From Blastobasis lacticolella (lineage: Eukaryota; Arthropoda; Insecta; Lepidoptera; Blastobasidae), in the NCBI GenBank assembly GCA_905147135.1, contig LR990041.1:18413907-18477906 (forward strand): 64,000 nt of DNA, written 5' to 3'. The notes under the pieces were generated by a model. It was not told the DNA's origin. It did no database searches and saw only the letters and a program-made list of their open reading frames with translations. Numbering within the stretch: position 1 is the stretch's first letter; each line of letters starts with the position of its first letter. This document shows positions 22,201-31,079 of this stretch, piece by piece. The translations under genes were made by a program, and so were the position numbers.

Positions 22201-24329
22201 CGCGTCTGTGCACAGAAACGCGGCTGTAGTCAATCAATATCCACTGTTGTCCAGCAGTGGACTGTAGTGGGGTGATGACGAGGTTGCTGTAAAGGATAAT
22301 TAGATTAAAATACCTGTTGTTTTTCCCCATCAGGAAGTAAAGGCACGCGCGGCGCGGGCGGCGGCAAGGCGGCGAGGCGCGGTGAGCATAAGACTTTTTT
22401 TTCATTTTTTAAGTATTAGCCATACACAGATTACCTTGATCGAGGAACAAATCCGTAGGCAAATCTTCATCTTTTGATTGTTCGCTCGCGTGTTGTCTTT
22501 CTCTACCTACCCTGGACGTACCCTACACCTACTCTAGACCTACCCTACACCTACCCTATACCTACCCTATCACTATCTTATCCCTGCGTACGCTCCGGGT
22601 CTTGCATAGTAAGTAAGTAAGTACATTATTGCAACAACATAGCCTATGGGCCAGTTTATCCTTTTCGGATATACAATAGTTAGATAATGGTATGCTTACA
22701 CTACAACAACGTATATACAGTTAACTTAATTAGTTAAATAAACTATGATAATGTACAAGAGTTAACTAAACACCATATACTATAACTATATTTATGCACC
22801 TAAACTAAAACATGGCATACCTACGTAACGACACAGAGAAAGGAAAAAAAAAGCCAAATTGCTGACCTTTCAGGCGTCCGTCGCGCGCGTCACGCACTAA
22901 ACCCGCAATGGATGAGAATAAACATTAGAAATAAATATTAAAACACATAAACTAAATAAAAATAATAATTAGAATGAATAATAATATAAAATATCGCTTT
23001 AAGCGATAATGTCACCTGTTTTCTCTGTTACCGTTACCGATATGTACCAACTGTTCATTGATTCTTTCTTATCCTTTTTATTCGATTCAGTGGCAAACGA
23101 CCAGACAGCCTATCTGATGGTAAGTGGTAACTGTCGCCCATAACATCTACAATTCATACATTCAGGTTGCAGGTAACAAAAATGCAGAATCCGCAGGTGC
23201 GTTTTCACTGTGAGGACCAAGATGAAATGGCTCATGCCTGTAATTTCGCTACCTTATCCTTCAAACCGGAACACAACAATGCAAGCATTGTTGTTTGGCG
23301 GCAGAAATAGATAAGGCGTTGGTACTCACCCAGGCGGACTCCTCAGGCTTGACAGAGTCCTACCAGCTGGTATTGTAGATACTTATATTTTAGTTTAAGT
23401 TTTAAATTATTCTCTTATATACAGTTCGATATACTTGACTAGTTAAGTATGTATTATTTTATCCAGTTTCTATAAGTGGAATTTTATATTGTAATAATTG
23501 CTGTCCACCTTTTTTAGGTCTACCGCAGGAATTGGGTGTCCAAACGGGGGGAGGCCTTTGCCTAGCAGTGGGATGATTCTGGCTAATATAATAATAAGAT
23601 GATATCATTGCTGTTGGTGGAGAGCGTCGGTGGCCGGGCGGTTGAGTATCCAACTTGTAAGCGAGAGGTACCGGGTTCGAATCCCGCTGCGGCCATGTAC
23701 CAATGACTCTTTTCTGAGTTATGTACATTAGTTGAATTCTAAACAATGCTCTTATGGTGAGGAAAAACATCGTGGTGAAACCTGAAAATTCAGTTGCCTG
23801 AATTTGTAACCATTATCCAATCAGGTTCCCCTGGTAGCAGGGTCACGGAGGTCAGATGGTAGTCGCTTTACTGTAATTACCTGATCGCCAAAACTTGGAT
23901 CATGGTCAAGGCGGATCCCGGGCCCAACCGGCGCAATCGGGACATTAACGCTAAGATGATTACTCATTTTTTATCATTGCTGTTGGTTACCCTTAAGTTT
24001 TAAGTAAATGAAGTAAATAGAACGTGAGTCGTTCCTCAGCAGGGCATACCCGGGGGGGTATCCCCACTCGCCCCCGCGGGCTGCCTAGCGGCGTTGGCCG
24101 GCTACCGACGCTCTACGAAAGTGAAAGAACTAATTGAGCGTATCTCGTTCCCCAGCAGGGCGTCCCCGGGGGGGTGTCCCCACTCGCCTCCGCGGGCTGC
24201 CTGGCGGCGTTGGCGGGGCGGGCGGCCCGCGCCGAGGCGGCCGTGGCGCGGCTGACGGCTCGGCTGGCCGCCGCAGACATGCTCGTCAAGGAACTCTATA
24301 TGGAGACATGCCTGCCGAGGCGGGTCTGA
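14635..24329 (+). CDS. Ninein-family centrosomal protein (ninein/NINL/Bsg25D-like), six exons
   Basis: Exons: 14635-16287, 16853-16974, 20298-20517, 21445-21567, 22334-22381, 24159-24329. Phases agree throughout; 778 residues. Residues 9-75 form a degenerate EF-hand-like unit (FDVDNEE lacks the loop glycine). Residues 112-128 carry PKFVFGSKKYGRRSRP, very close to the vertebrate ninein/NINL block PKYVNGSKWYGRRSRP. A second EF-hand-like region lies at about 188-230. From about 340 on it is coiled coil. Exon 3 encodes RCEEYWAGKLSEERS and LPAIDERAGLEMQ, joined to VTELEQEF of exon 4, as in ninein (EYWxxKLEEER, LPPIEE, QVTELE). Exon 6 holds MLVKELYME, matching ninein KELYVEN, then stops after six more codons where relatives continue for about 40 residues. 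Ninein proteins anchor microtubules at centrosomes and other organising centres; that role is inferred. Confidence 0.93.
16853..16974 (+). CDS. Ninein-like exon 2
   Basis: Acceptor TATTGCAG before 16853, donor GTTAGT after 16974; 122 nt. Encodes ESDTSMAEAAPP, a helical LTAAELQRRLTENETLHQEE and KLKYNELVK. The last two bases (AA) join G of exon 3 to make Lys. Confidence 0.85.
17160..17310 (-). repeat. Dispersed repeat fragment in ninein intron 2
   Basis: On the minus strand it matches 11482-11580: AAACAAAGCTAATAACC-like, then GAAAACCGTATCCAAATCGG and GTCCATCCGTTCGG. Confidence 0.55.
17311..20160. other. Ninein intron 2, mostly unassigned
   Basis: No coding exon recognised between 16974 and 20298. 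A moderately GC-rich patch at 19190-19450 contains ORFs in both strands without family resemblance. Short ORFs at 17653-17953 and 19332-19736 look like chance or old repeat sequence. Confidence 0.35.
20165..20275 (+). repeat. GGTGGCAAACAAGC-family fragments beside ninein exon 3
   Basis: Two partial copies: CAAACAAGCTTAAGGCCCGC with CTGATGGTAAGCA, then TGAGGTGGCAAACAAGCGTA with CGGCCCGCCT. The second ends about 25 bp before the exon 3 acceptor. Confidence 0.55.
20298..20517 (+). CDS. Ninein-like exon 3 (EYW..KL.EER ninein motif)
   Basis: Acceptor CTCTTCCAG, donor CAG/GTGCGG; 220 nt. Encodes ELETSLDAMRLEYERCEEYW then AGKLSEERS and RIADYERAFAPARLPAIDER, the segment most diagnostic of ninein outside the N-terminus. 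Part of this exon is copied just downstream. Confidence 0.93.
20622..20723 (+). pseudogene. Partial tandem copy of ninein exon 3, frame and splice sites intact
   Basis: About 90 bp match 20430-20529 with only a few substitutions, plus two in-frame deletions (39 nt after EERS, 9 nt in the PAIDERAG region). Bounded by TCACTCTAG before 20622 and GTGCGG after 20723, it would add 34 codons (LFEERSAGLAARI.., ending LEMQ), phase 0 at both ends and compatible with exon 3 upstream and exon 4 downstream. It may be a decaying duplicate or an alternative cassette exon. The similarity continues about 60 bp into the intron. Confidence 0.7.
20799..20840 (+). pseudogene. Third, decayed fragment of ninein exon 3
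   Basis: AACGAGCATTGCGCCTGCCC, then GCTATTGACAGACGGCTTGG, matches the GAGCATTCGCGCC..CGCTATCGAC..GGCTTGG part of exon 3 with internal deletions. Frame lost and no donor follows. Another short partial repeat (CTATCGACAGG..GAACGCGCTGGCTTGGAG) lies at 20541-20577. Confidence 0.55.
20875..21165 (+). mobile_element. LINE debris: CR1/Jockey tail, then RTE 3' end
   Basis: ATGTCACTTATCACCAGGCG with AGATGGTGGTCAAATG (20880-20925) matches the tail of the LINE at 52380-52690. From about 20960 there is an RTE-like end: CGATGGCCGATGGGGC, GGATGGGAGACTTAGTAAAC and a final AAGTGATGATTATTA. Confidence 0.55.
21257..21331. repeat. Small hairpin, 15-bp inverted repeat
   Basis: TAGTTCCACTATAAT and its complement ATTATAGTGGAACTA enclose about 45 bp in ninein intron 3. 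It could be a very small MITE. Confidence 0.5.
21445..21567 (+). CDS. Ninein-like exon 4 (VTELE coiled coil)
   Basis: Acceptor CATTTGCAG, donor CAG/GTGCAT; 41 codons, phase 0 both ends. VTELEQEFTLHREETARELQ and RRDEELAQARARQDALTKEL form continuous heptads. The VTELE start follows LEMQ of exon 3, as in vertebrate ninein. Confidence 0.92.
21815..21890 (+). repeat. Dispersed element with ACTGAMCCGGT ends
   Basis: Starts AACTGACCCGGT and ends CACCGGTTCAG. Related pieces: 24678-24745 (same sense, inside a MITE), 30423-30478 (inverse) and 54384-54460. Shared core: GCCATTTTGAAATGTCA and GTCAACAACGGCAACG. Confidence 0.55.
21891..22139 (+). mobile_element. MITE, TAGCCGTATTCACAATG family, copy 1
   Basis: Perfect 18-bp ends TAGCCGTATTCACAATG(G/A); 249 bp. 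A second copy in inverse orientation is at 56073-56323. Flanks are CAG and CTG. The first 100 bp encode ATG-started SDSDTESTKDPAK, also kept in copy 2, perhaps left from an autonomous parent. Confidence 0.85.
22334..22381 (+). CDS. Ninein-like exon 5 (16-codon micro-exon)
   Basis: Acceptor TTTTCCCCATCAG and donor GTGAGC flank 48 nt encoding EVKARAARAAARRRGA, phase 0. Short, but both sites are strong and the frame joins exons 4 and 6. Confidence is lower because so short a basic/Ala peptide carries little family signal. Confidence 0.65.
22505..22572. repeat. CTACCCTACAC tandem repeat
   Basis: About six imperfect 11-12 bp units (CTACCCTACAC, CTACTCTAGAC, CTACCCTATAC) in ninein intron 5. Not the insect telomere motif TTAGG. 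Confidence 0.7.
23190..23380 (-). repeat. Dispersed repeat (ACTCTGTCAAGCCTGAGGAG family), inverse copy
   Basis: On the minus strand: TAGGACTCTGTCAAGCCTGA, GCCTTATCTATTTCTGCCGC and CAAACAACAATGC, then GGCATGAGCCATTTCATCTT. Same family at 45745-45985 and 50590-50850, plus strand. Confidence 0.7.
23619..23971 (+). mobile_element. tRNA-derived SINE with 16-bp target duplication
   Basis: Head with pol III A and B box-like sequence (GTGGCCGGGCGGTTGAG; GGTACCGGGTTCGAATCCC), then ATGTACCAATGACTCTTTTC, the GTAGCAGGGTCACGGAGGTC body and tail ACGCTAAGATGATT. Flanked by TATCATTGCTGTTGGT at 23603-23618 and 23972-23987. In ninein intron 5, splitting an older repeat. Confidence 0.92.
24029..24101 (+). pseudogene. 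Tandem partial copy of the start of ninein exon 6
   Basis: 73 bp differ at about seven positions from 24145-24217, offset 116 bp, including the acceptor (CGTTCCTCAGCAG against CGTTCCCCAGCAG). In frame it reads GIPGGVSPLAPAGCLAALAG, then departs. Because 116 is not a multiple of 3, using this acceptor and reading through shifts the frame of the genuine exon and ends at a TGA near 24255. Confidence 0.75.
24159..24329 (+). CDS. Ninein-like exon 6 (C-terminus)
   Basis: Acceptor CGTTCCCCAGCAG; open to TGA 24327-24329. Encodes GVPGGVSPLASAGCLAALAG, an Ala/Arg helix and AAADMLVKELYMET, then CLPRRV and stop. KELYME is the conserved ninein C-terminal motif; the 30-40 residues that follow it elsewhere are absent. 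Either the protein ends here or a further exon uses a donor I cannot place (GGTCTGA at 24323 is possible). Confidence 0.8.
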   Translation, partial: GVPGGVSPLASAGCLAALAGRAARAEAAVARLTARLAAADMLVKELYMETCLPRRV

Positions 24330-24469
24330 CCCATGGTCAACTGTAAGGTCTGCTAAAACAGGAAACCGAACGGGGGGTGATGCGGCCTGGTTAAACAGGG
24401 ACGCTCAGCAGAAGAACAGAAGTTACCGAGGCGCGTCTGACCACCGGCCACTGCTGGGCATAGACGCTC

Positions 24470-24590
24470 ATCATGTCACTCGAAATACGCCCGCCCACTC
24501 CTGGGCATAGGCCTCGCCCAGAGGAGCCTTTGTAGAGATCTCTGGGGCAGGCCTATGTCCAAAACAGAGACGCTTTGGAGAAATTAATTC
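24470..24590 (+). repeat. Dispersed repeat (CCACTCCTGGGCATAGGC)
   Basis: CGCCCACTCCTGGGCATAGG with AGGAGCCTTTGTAGAGATC and GGCAGGCCTATGTCC, a common lepidopteran-type motif (compare CCACTGCWGGACATAGG). It begins about 140 bp past the ninein stop. Confidence 0.5.
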
Positions 24591-24596
24591 GTACAT

Positions 24597-24817
24597 TAAC
24601 CTGGGGGTCTAAAAAGACCACATTAGCGTTTCATATTATAATTAATATTAGAGTGCTCAGACTTATCTTCTCCGGTGGCCAATACTGGAACTACGTGACG
24701 CCATTTTGAATTGTCATGCTAATGTCAACAACAGCGACGCAAATAGTGACAGTTTGTGACAAACTGATATGAATCGTATTACTAAACGCTAATGTGGTCT
24801 TTTTAAACCCCCTGTTA
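24597..24817. mobile_element. MITE with GGGGGTYTAAAAAGACCAC ends
   Basis: Left GGGGGTCTAAAAAGACCACA and right complement TGTGGTCTTTTTAAACCCCC give about 32-bp inverted repeats, ending near TTA/TAA sequence. The interior holds a copy of the 21815 repeat. Confidence 0.75.
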
Positions 24818-25216
24818 TTACATGTCTCTGTTGTTCCCGCAAAAGACGCGACTGTGTGCGAGCGTGGTGCAAATATATTTACACGAAAGCAACATGTCAA
24901 TGTACGAACTTAGCTCTGCGGAGTGTCTTGGCTATAGCTACTACTCGACCGACTCGCTGAGCCTTTTCACGATCCCAGATTTATTGAACAGAAACAACTG
25001 CTGTGAAATGACGAATCTTTCCAGCCAATGACAGGGCTTTGTTCGCAGTAGCGCCATCTCTGGACTTGAAAACTAGGCGCATTACAGCTACAAACACAGA
25101 CACATACACTTTACACACGTACAGTGTACACGACAAGCGCGGGGTTGCGCACCGAAACTACAGCTGTCATGCGCCTAAAGTATTTACATAATACGTTGCT
25201 CGAATAACACATAAAT

Positions 25217-25303
25217 AAACGCTAGGCGGACCCCGCGCCCTCGCGTGCCGCGCGGGAGCGCAACCGGGACATAACGCCGAGATGATGATGATGATGATGA
25301 TGA
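25217..25303 (+). mobile_element. SINE 3' end with (GAT)n tail
   Basis: GGCGGACCCCGCGCCCTCGC, GAGCGCAACCGGGACATAAC, CGCCGAGATGATGATG, the 3' end of the tRNA-SINE family with an expanded ATG microsatellite. Confidence 0.75.
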
Positions 25304-25489
25304 CGTTGCTGCTCGAATAACACTGGTACTGGACCTGTCGCACTCACCGCCCGCTGATAAAGTTGGAACAGGGTTCACCAATTAGTTTAATTTGGGATAT
25401 TTTTTTAAATTATAATTATAATTATAGAGATATTACTTTACTACTATTATGTCAGAATAAAAAAATATGAACCGAATTTAATTCAGGGT

Positions 25490-25880
25490 TTTTTAAGCTG
25501 GACCAATCGTAATAAAAATAACTTAAATCAATAAATGAGCGAGGATAGCTCGAAATTTTTGACATTTTAGACCTTAAAAGCAGGGGTGATCAATGAATGT
25601 ATTAGGTGATTAATTAATGTATTAGGTGATCAATAGTAACGAGCCAGTGATATTTTGTTTCTTGAAAGTTGGGGTGATCAATGAAAGAATGAGATACTGT
25701 GATGATGTGTGATGCTGATTGTAATAAAAGTATGTAACTTAATAATTGAGCGGTCGGAGCGATAACAATTTTTTTTACATTATGGTTCTTAACAGCATAA
25801 GAACTCCATAAAAGTAACTTAATGTAATCAATGAATGAGAGATTGCGATGAGCTCGGAATTTTTGGAATATCAAAGCTCT
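25490..25880 (+). repeat. Satellite-like units with GAGCGAGNNNAGCGAGCTC core
   Basis: Two to three units of about 150-200 bp: TAAAAATAACTTAAATCAAT, AATGAGCGAGGATAGCTCG, AATTTTTGACATT and GGGGTGATCAATGAAT, then TTGAGCGGTCGGAGCGATAA and TGCGATGAGCTCGGAATTTT. Related units at 44340-44580. A 20-bp subrepeat ATTAGGTGATCAATGAATGT lies at 25590-25635. Confidence 0.6.
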
Positions 25881-26954
25881 TGAAAGAATGGTGAATTTTA
25901 AGAAAAGTTAGTCTCCTTAGCTCTACGCCTGTACTCAAGTAATACAAGTGTTTACTTAAGGTCCGCAAAAAATAGGTCGGCGGTCCGGATTCGGACCCCG
26001 GTCCGTCATTTTATTTATTTATGTTTATTTTTAACAATAAGATTAGTTTATTTATGACCCTGAGTTAAAAGTTTCTCATAATTTTGGCGTCTATCCCGGC
26101 TTCTGCCAGGGTCTGCTGACAAAGTTAGAATTTACCTGTTAAAAACCTGATTTCTGCTTACGATCTTCTGATATCTATCTGGCTGACAAAGTGTTAACTG
26201 GCTGTTCAGATATCGGATACTTTATCTGCCAATCATGGATAACAGACAATCGTGAAACAGAAATCTGATATCTATTAGGTACCTTCTTAATACGTCTGGA
26301 ACTTTATCGACGGGTGGTGAAACGGGTCCAAAGTGCGCTTTCAAGGCTATTGTGTGCCTTCAGTAGTACAGGAAAGATACGGTGGCTTTCATATAAACCA
26401 TGGAATTTATAATAACTAAATGATTTCTGTATCAATGTGTTCAGGCCCAAAAATGTCACAATCGATACCAGGTTTTGGTATTCATGAGACGCAAAATTTC
26501 ATGCTCCTTAAATTGTTATGCAGTACATTTTCGATAGGATGCACCGTATAGAAGTTTGGGCGAAAAACCAAGAGTCCCAAAATGATCTCCATGCAAACTA
26601 CATTAAATAATTAAATAAATATTAAATGTATTCATTAAATCTTATGGAACATTAAAAGTATATTCCAGTAGTTTCAGTATATTTCGGTTGGGAACTTGGA
26701 ATAGAGTGGGGCTTTTTTTATCATCTCTAAGGTTGTCTGAACACATTGGTGGAGAAATCGTTTAGTTATTATAAATTTCCGAGGAAGACGTATTTTTCCT
26801 GTACTACTTTGGTTGCGATTGCCACGCTGCATAGTCGCGAAGCTATTGCGTGCCATTAAAAGACTTGTTGAGAGAGAGTTGTGTGTGTATGGCCCCAGTG
26901 TCGCGACTGAACTGCCTAATGTGCAACGGCTCTGACTCTACAGAGTGACTTTAA

Positions 26955-27245
26955 ATTTCTTGATACCAAGGGGTTTGCATGAACTCCTGATAATTAACAA
27001 CTTCTTTTACTGTGGCGCCAATTCTGAAATCGCACAAAAATCAACGAGTTCATATAAAGAATTCGGCTGAATTCAATTTTGTATGAAACTGCAGATTTTT
27101 AATTCGCGATTTCGGAGTCAGTGCCAAAGTAAAAGTTGTTTGTTACCAGGAGAACATGCATACCTTAGGTTAAGGATGTAATGAGGATCTGAATAAAATA
27201 CTGTCTATGTCTATGTCTAAGTCATACCCATTGGTATCAAGAATT
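26955..27245. mobile_element. Inverted-repeat element (MITE-like), about 290 bp
   Basis: TTCTTGATACCAAGGG, TTTGCATGAACTCCTG, AACAACTTCTTTTACT and CTGAAATCGC recur in inverse order at 27085-27245. The right arm is split by about 60 bp including (CTATGT)n. Confidence 0.65.
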
Positions 27246-27629
27246 AATTAAAAGACAACCTATATGTTGATTTATACTTATTTCTTGTTTGTTAAAATTG
27301 AGTTAGCCATTGGCAAGAAAACGAAATTTTATGTTGTAATTTTAAAATATGTATAAATGCGCGCTTATGTTTGGTTCCTATATTCAACGACCCGTTGAAA
27401 ACGGTTAAAAATATGAGCCAATCAGACTAACAGTTTTAGAAATAACTAAGGCTAGTAATCTGTGTTTGGCTATACTTCCGTTGATCCGATGTCAGTACTT
27501 GAATATTGGATTCGGGTGTTACTCATATCAATGTATAGTATCTTATGTGATACGCTTAAGTCAATATTAGGTTGCTGCGGGAGCCTCGCATGCGAATATT
27601 TCGAAATGAACAGTCAGTGGCTGCTTTTA

Positions 27630-27720
27630 TAATTTGTAACGTGACGATATAATCGTGGACGTCCACGATATAGGAGAGAGCTGGCATGAAAGGGACATTA
27701 TTTAACATGACTGCGGCCTT
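27630..27720 (+). repeat. Dispersed repeat, copy 2 (mate at 1-95)
   Basis: AATCGTGGACGTCCACGATA with ATAGGAGAGAG and GGGACATTATTTAACATGAC matches the minus strand of 1-95. The perfect 16-bp palindrome TCGTGGACGTCCACGA is intact here. Confidence 0.6.
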
Positions 27721-27949
27721 AGCCAAGAGATTGCGTTAATCTACAATCGTTTGTGGTAGAAAAAATGTATGGGATTTGACATAAGCTAACGTTATCTGAC
27801 ATAAGCTGTTTGTGGTAGAAATTCTTGGTCCACAGACAATTCACGTACTTTTGGTGTACAAAGGAGGCGGATTGGCGGATGATCTTATTGATTTATTTAA
27901 CCATTTATTGTGCACAAAGAAAGTTACAATAATATGAACATAAAGATAA

Positions 27950-28880
27950 CAATCACAAAAGGTACAGCTTATTTCTAAAAAGAAATGTCTTACAGCAGAC
28001 CTACCGAAGAGAGAGGGCTAGAATAGAGAGGCAGATATGACGTGCACCCAAATACATAATATAATTGAATCAGAGTCAATGTAGATGTTGGTAGAAATAG
28101 TCGAACTTCGACCTGTCAATTTTCTACCATACACGCATCACGCAAGCGGAGCTGTCAAAGATGGCTAGACCGGCAGGAGTGTGATGTTTTAGGTGCGAAT
28201 GTGCATCGGGGTTACCACAGAACAAAAATATTGTCACCTCGAGACGTTTCTTATTTTACCGATTATTGGACTTATCCGCTTCAATACGTGTCCCTTTCTG
28301 ACTAATATGATAATCACCAATAAGAAAGTGGTCAGCTAATAATGAGTGAGTCGACGTGAAAACCTGTTAGGTAAAGACTTATATTATAAAGGATATTATC
28401 ACTTCTTATGATATCTCGACACACGCGAACTGAAAATTCGATGGTTCAAATAAACGGCTCCAGGGTCGTATGTAAATAAAATAAGGAAATCCAGTGTACA
28501 TAGTGTAGCTTGGGTCACCGATAAAATTTTATGCAACTTTAGCTGGGGTTTAAAGATTTATCATACTGTAAGTACCTTCATAATGACACATCAGACGTAT
28601 AAGAAACAGATTTGGTACAAGTAAGGTAGTATTAAATAATGAACTTAAAGTAGGTATTACGTTTTCTTTTGCTGAATTACAAAATCAACCCACTCTATTT
28701 TGTCCTTGGCCCAAGATACACTCCATAGTTAGTAAAACAATTTAATTGGCCTTGTTTTAAACGGATTTCCGTTATAAATGCAATATAGGGTAGGTAGTTT
28801 GTCACGTAAGTGCCCAGTGATTTGATGTCCTTTCCTGCTAAGTTAACAAGTTTGATCCATATTTTATTGACATGTTATTT
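27950..28880. other. No gene or clear repeat seen
   Basis: AT-rich spacer between ninein and the LRP11-like gene. Nothing beyond short chance ORFs. Confidence 0.3.
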
Positions 28881-28909
28881 TTTATCTTCAGGGTATCAAT
28901 AATACTAAC

Positions 28910-29524
28910 CATGAGGGCGATTTTCATTTGGCAATTTTCTTTGTGGTTTGGGACAATTATTGTCGGTAAGGTATGTATTCAAAAGTACCTGTTTAATAGC
29001 TATTGACCTACACAGCCTACAGTGGAATCTCTGTGAGAATTGGAATATGCCGCGGATAATTTCGGGATTGATGTACAATGAAAGGATTTGTGAAATCTGT
29101 TCAGTAGAGTGGGGGATATTGGTTACACTCAATATCCATACTTGAAACATAAAAGCTTTTTCTCGCAGTCGCAGTCTGGTGGAGATATTAGTATGTTGAA
29201 ACTATTCGCCAGGGTTCAACTCCGTCCTGACCCATCGGCTTTGTGCCAAAAGCTCTCACATTCACGAGGCAATTATTAATTAATAATATAAATCTCCACG
29301 TGAAGAATTGGAACGTGACTTTACAATCCAAACTTAAGTCGAAAGGTTGTATTTCTCTCGATAGTTGCCTCATGTCCGCTAAGAAAATTGTCGTATTTAA
29401 ATCGTCCGTAATCCTTGACAATGCAACGATAACCTACGCTAGTTATAATGCAATAGGCGTTGTCGGCTTTCGCCTTTTGGGGATACACTACTCCTTGCTC
29501 ACTACTTTAGTCGAATATTTGTAG
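28910..29524 (+). other. Possible small secreted-protein locus (speculative)
   Basis: TATCTTCAG/GGTATC precedes ATG 28910, which encodes a hydrophobic signal-like MRAIFIWQFSLWFGTIIVG followed by a good donor (GTCG/GTAAGG). A second open stretch of at least 93 codons ends at TAG 29522 (INLHVKNWNVTLQSKLK, KKIVVFKSSVILDNATITY). I could not join the two in frame with convincing sites, and no family is recognised. Could be chance. Confidence 0.2.
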
Positions 29525-29603
29525 AGTGTAAGTGTATTTACGTATACCTATTTGAAAGTGCCTTTCATAGTGTTTGTATTCATATTACGTACCTACATGT
29601 AGG

Positions 29604-30016
29604 AGAGCCTCGGTGGCCGAGCGGTTAGAGTATCTGACTCGTAAGCGAGAGGTACCGGGTTCGAATCCCGCTCCGGCCATGTACCAATGACTCTTTTCTG
29701 AGTTATGTACATTAGTTGAACACTAACCGGAGCATTATAATAATCATCATATTGGCGTCACTATTGTGCTTTCTCGCGCGAGAGCCCTGTGTCCGTCTTG
29801 AGGGTGAGCGAAAACATCGTGATGAAACCTGCACATTGAGGCGACTGAATGTGGTCAGGCTCCCCTGGTAGCAGGGTCACGGAGGTCAGATGGCAGTTGC
29901 TCCACTGCAATCGCCTGATCTGCCAAATCCTGGCTCATGGTCAAGGCGGACCCCGAGCCCTCGTCCGCGAGAGCACAACCGGGACATTAACGCCAAGATG
30001 ATTATTATAATTTTTT
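29604..30016 (+). mobile_element. tRNA-derived SINE with 14-bp target duplication
   Basis: Same family as 23619: CGGTGGCCGAGCGGTTAGAG, GGTACCGGGTTCGAATCCC and body, with about 60 extra bp near 29725-29790, ending GCCAAGATGATTATTATAA. Flanked by TACCTACATGTAGG at 29590-29603 and 30017-30030. Confidence 0.92.
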
Positions 30017-30422
30017 TACCTACATGTAGGTACTCGTTTGACCTTCTGAAGGTGACCTAATAGAAGTATGCAGGCTAGGTACCGACGACTGTGTTGTGAT
30101 CACATTTCCACTATTTTTGTAAGACAGTGTTGTATTTATGTGATAATGTGTTGTGTATCTGACATGAGCGTGTGTTCGCGGATTCTTTTGTTAATATTAT
30201 TTATAGTTGCGATAAATATAATGAATGTTGAACTGATTACTTTGTTTTTTATTTACATTTCATGTTTTAATTTAACATCGTCATCATTATAACCTAACCG
30301 ACGGATAGCAGTAACCCCTAGGGTTCCACGGTACGTGATTTTGCGGACGGCCCGCACCGACGCACCCTGGAAAGAGTGTCTTCTGTGGTAGCGCAGATAA
30401 GTCACAAACTTATTGATAACAA

Positions 30423-30478
30423 AGTGACATTTCAAAATGGCGACACTCAGTTCCATTTTTGGCCACCGGGTCAAATTT
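30423..30478 (-). repeat. Fragment of the 21815 repeat, inverse
   Basis: GTGACATTTCAAAATGGCGA, CAGTTCCATTTTTGGCCAC and CCGGGTCAAATTT are the complement of 21820-21875. Confidence 0.55.
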
Positions 30479-30569
30479 GTGGCACTCTACACTCTCATCT
30501 CACGAATCACGCGACGTCAAAACCGGCCTTAAAAAGTCTCTACATAAAAGTCAAATATTTCACAAACGA

Positions 30570-30870
30570 TTGAACCGATTATAATGAAACAAATCTAAGA
30601 AACATATCGATTAAACTGGGTTTCAAATGAAGAAAACCTTATTCGAAATCGGTTCTTTGCCGCGTGGTATCCGGTAGAGCCACTTTGTGTCGTAAAAGGC
30701 GACTAATGTCTTAGACCAGGACTAGGCAGCAGCTTTTTTTTAATTGCTTAGGGAGGCACACGGACGGACAGCATCCACCGTCGTCCGTGACATCTGCAAC
30801 CTAAGGGGAGCAGATGCGGTGCCTTTGAGGTATCTGTAAACATGCCTTTTGAAGAACCCTATGTTATAGT
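30570..30870 (+). repeat. Two dispersed repeat fragments
   Basis: 30570-30660 matches 11482-11570 (AACCGATTATAATGAAACAA, TTTCAAATGAAGAAAACC). 30735-30870 matches 37730-37870: TTGCTTAGGGAGGCACACGG, CATCTGCAACCTAAGGGGAG, CAGATGCGGTGCC and CATGCCTTTTG. Confidence 0.6.
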
Positions 30871-31079
30871 GCAAAGCAAATGTTCGTTCTTTGTCGTGCT
30901 TAAGTTTTTGTTATTTTTTACTATTGAAACACACATTAGGTACACTAACCATTTTTATCGTATATATTTCGTCATGGATCCACTCATTCGTTTTATTGTC
31001 CAAGCCAGATGTGGCTGCCACATGGCGGAATCTTATCTTTATATGCTGTAAGCACTAGATAGGTAGGAGCACGAAATTA

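Noticed and set aside
22505..22572. Telomere-like CCTACCCTACAC repeat
   Set aside because: Insect telomeres are TTAGG; this is a degenerate 11-12 bp minisatellite inside an intron.
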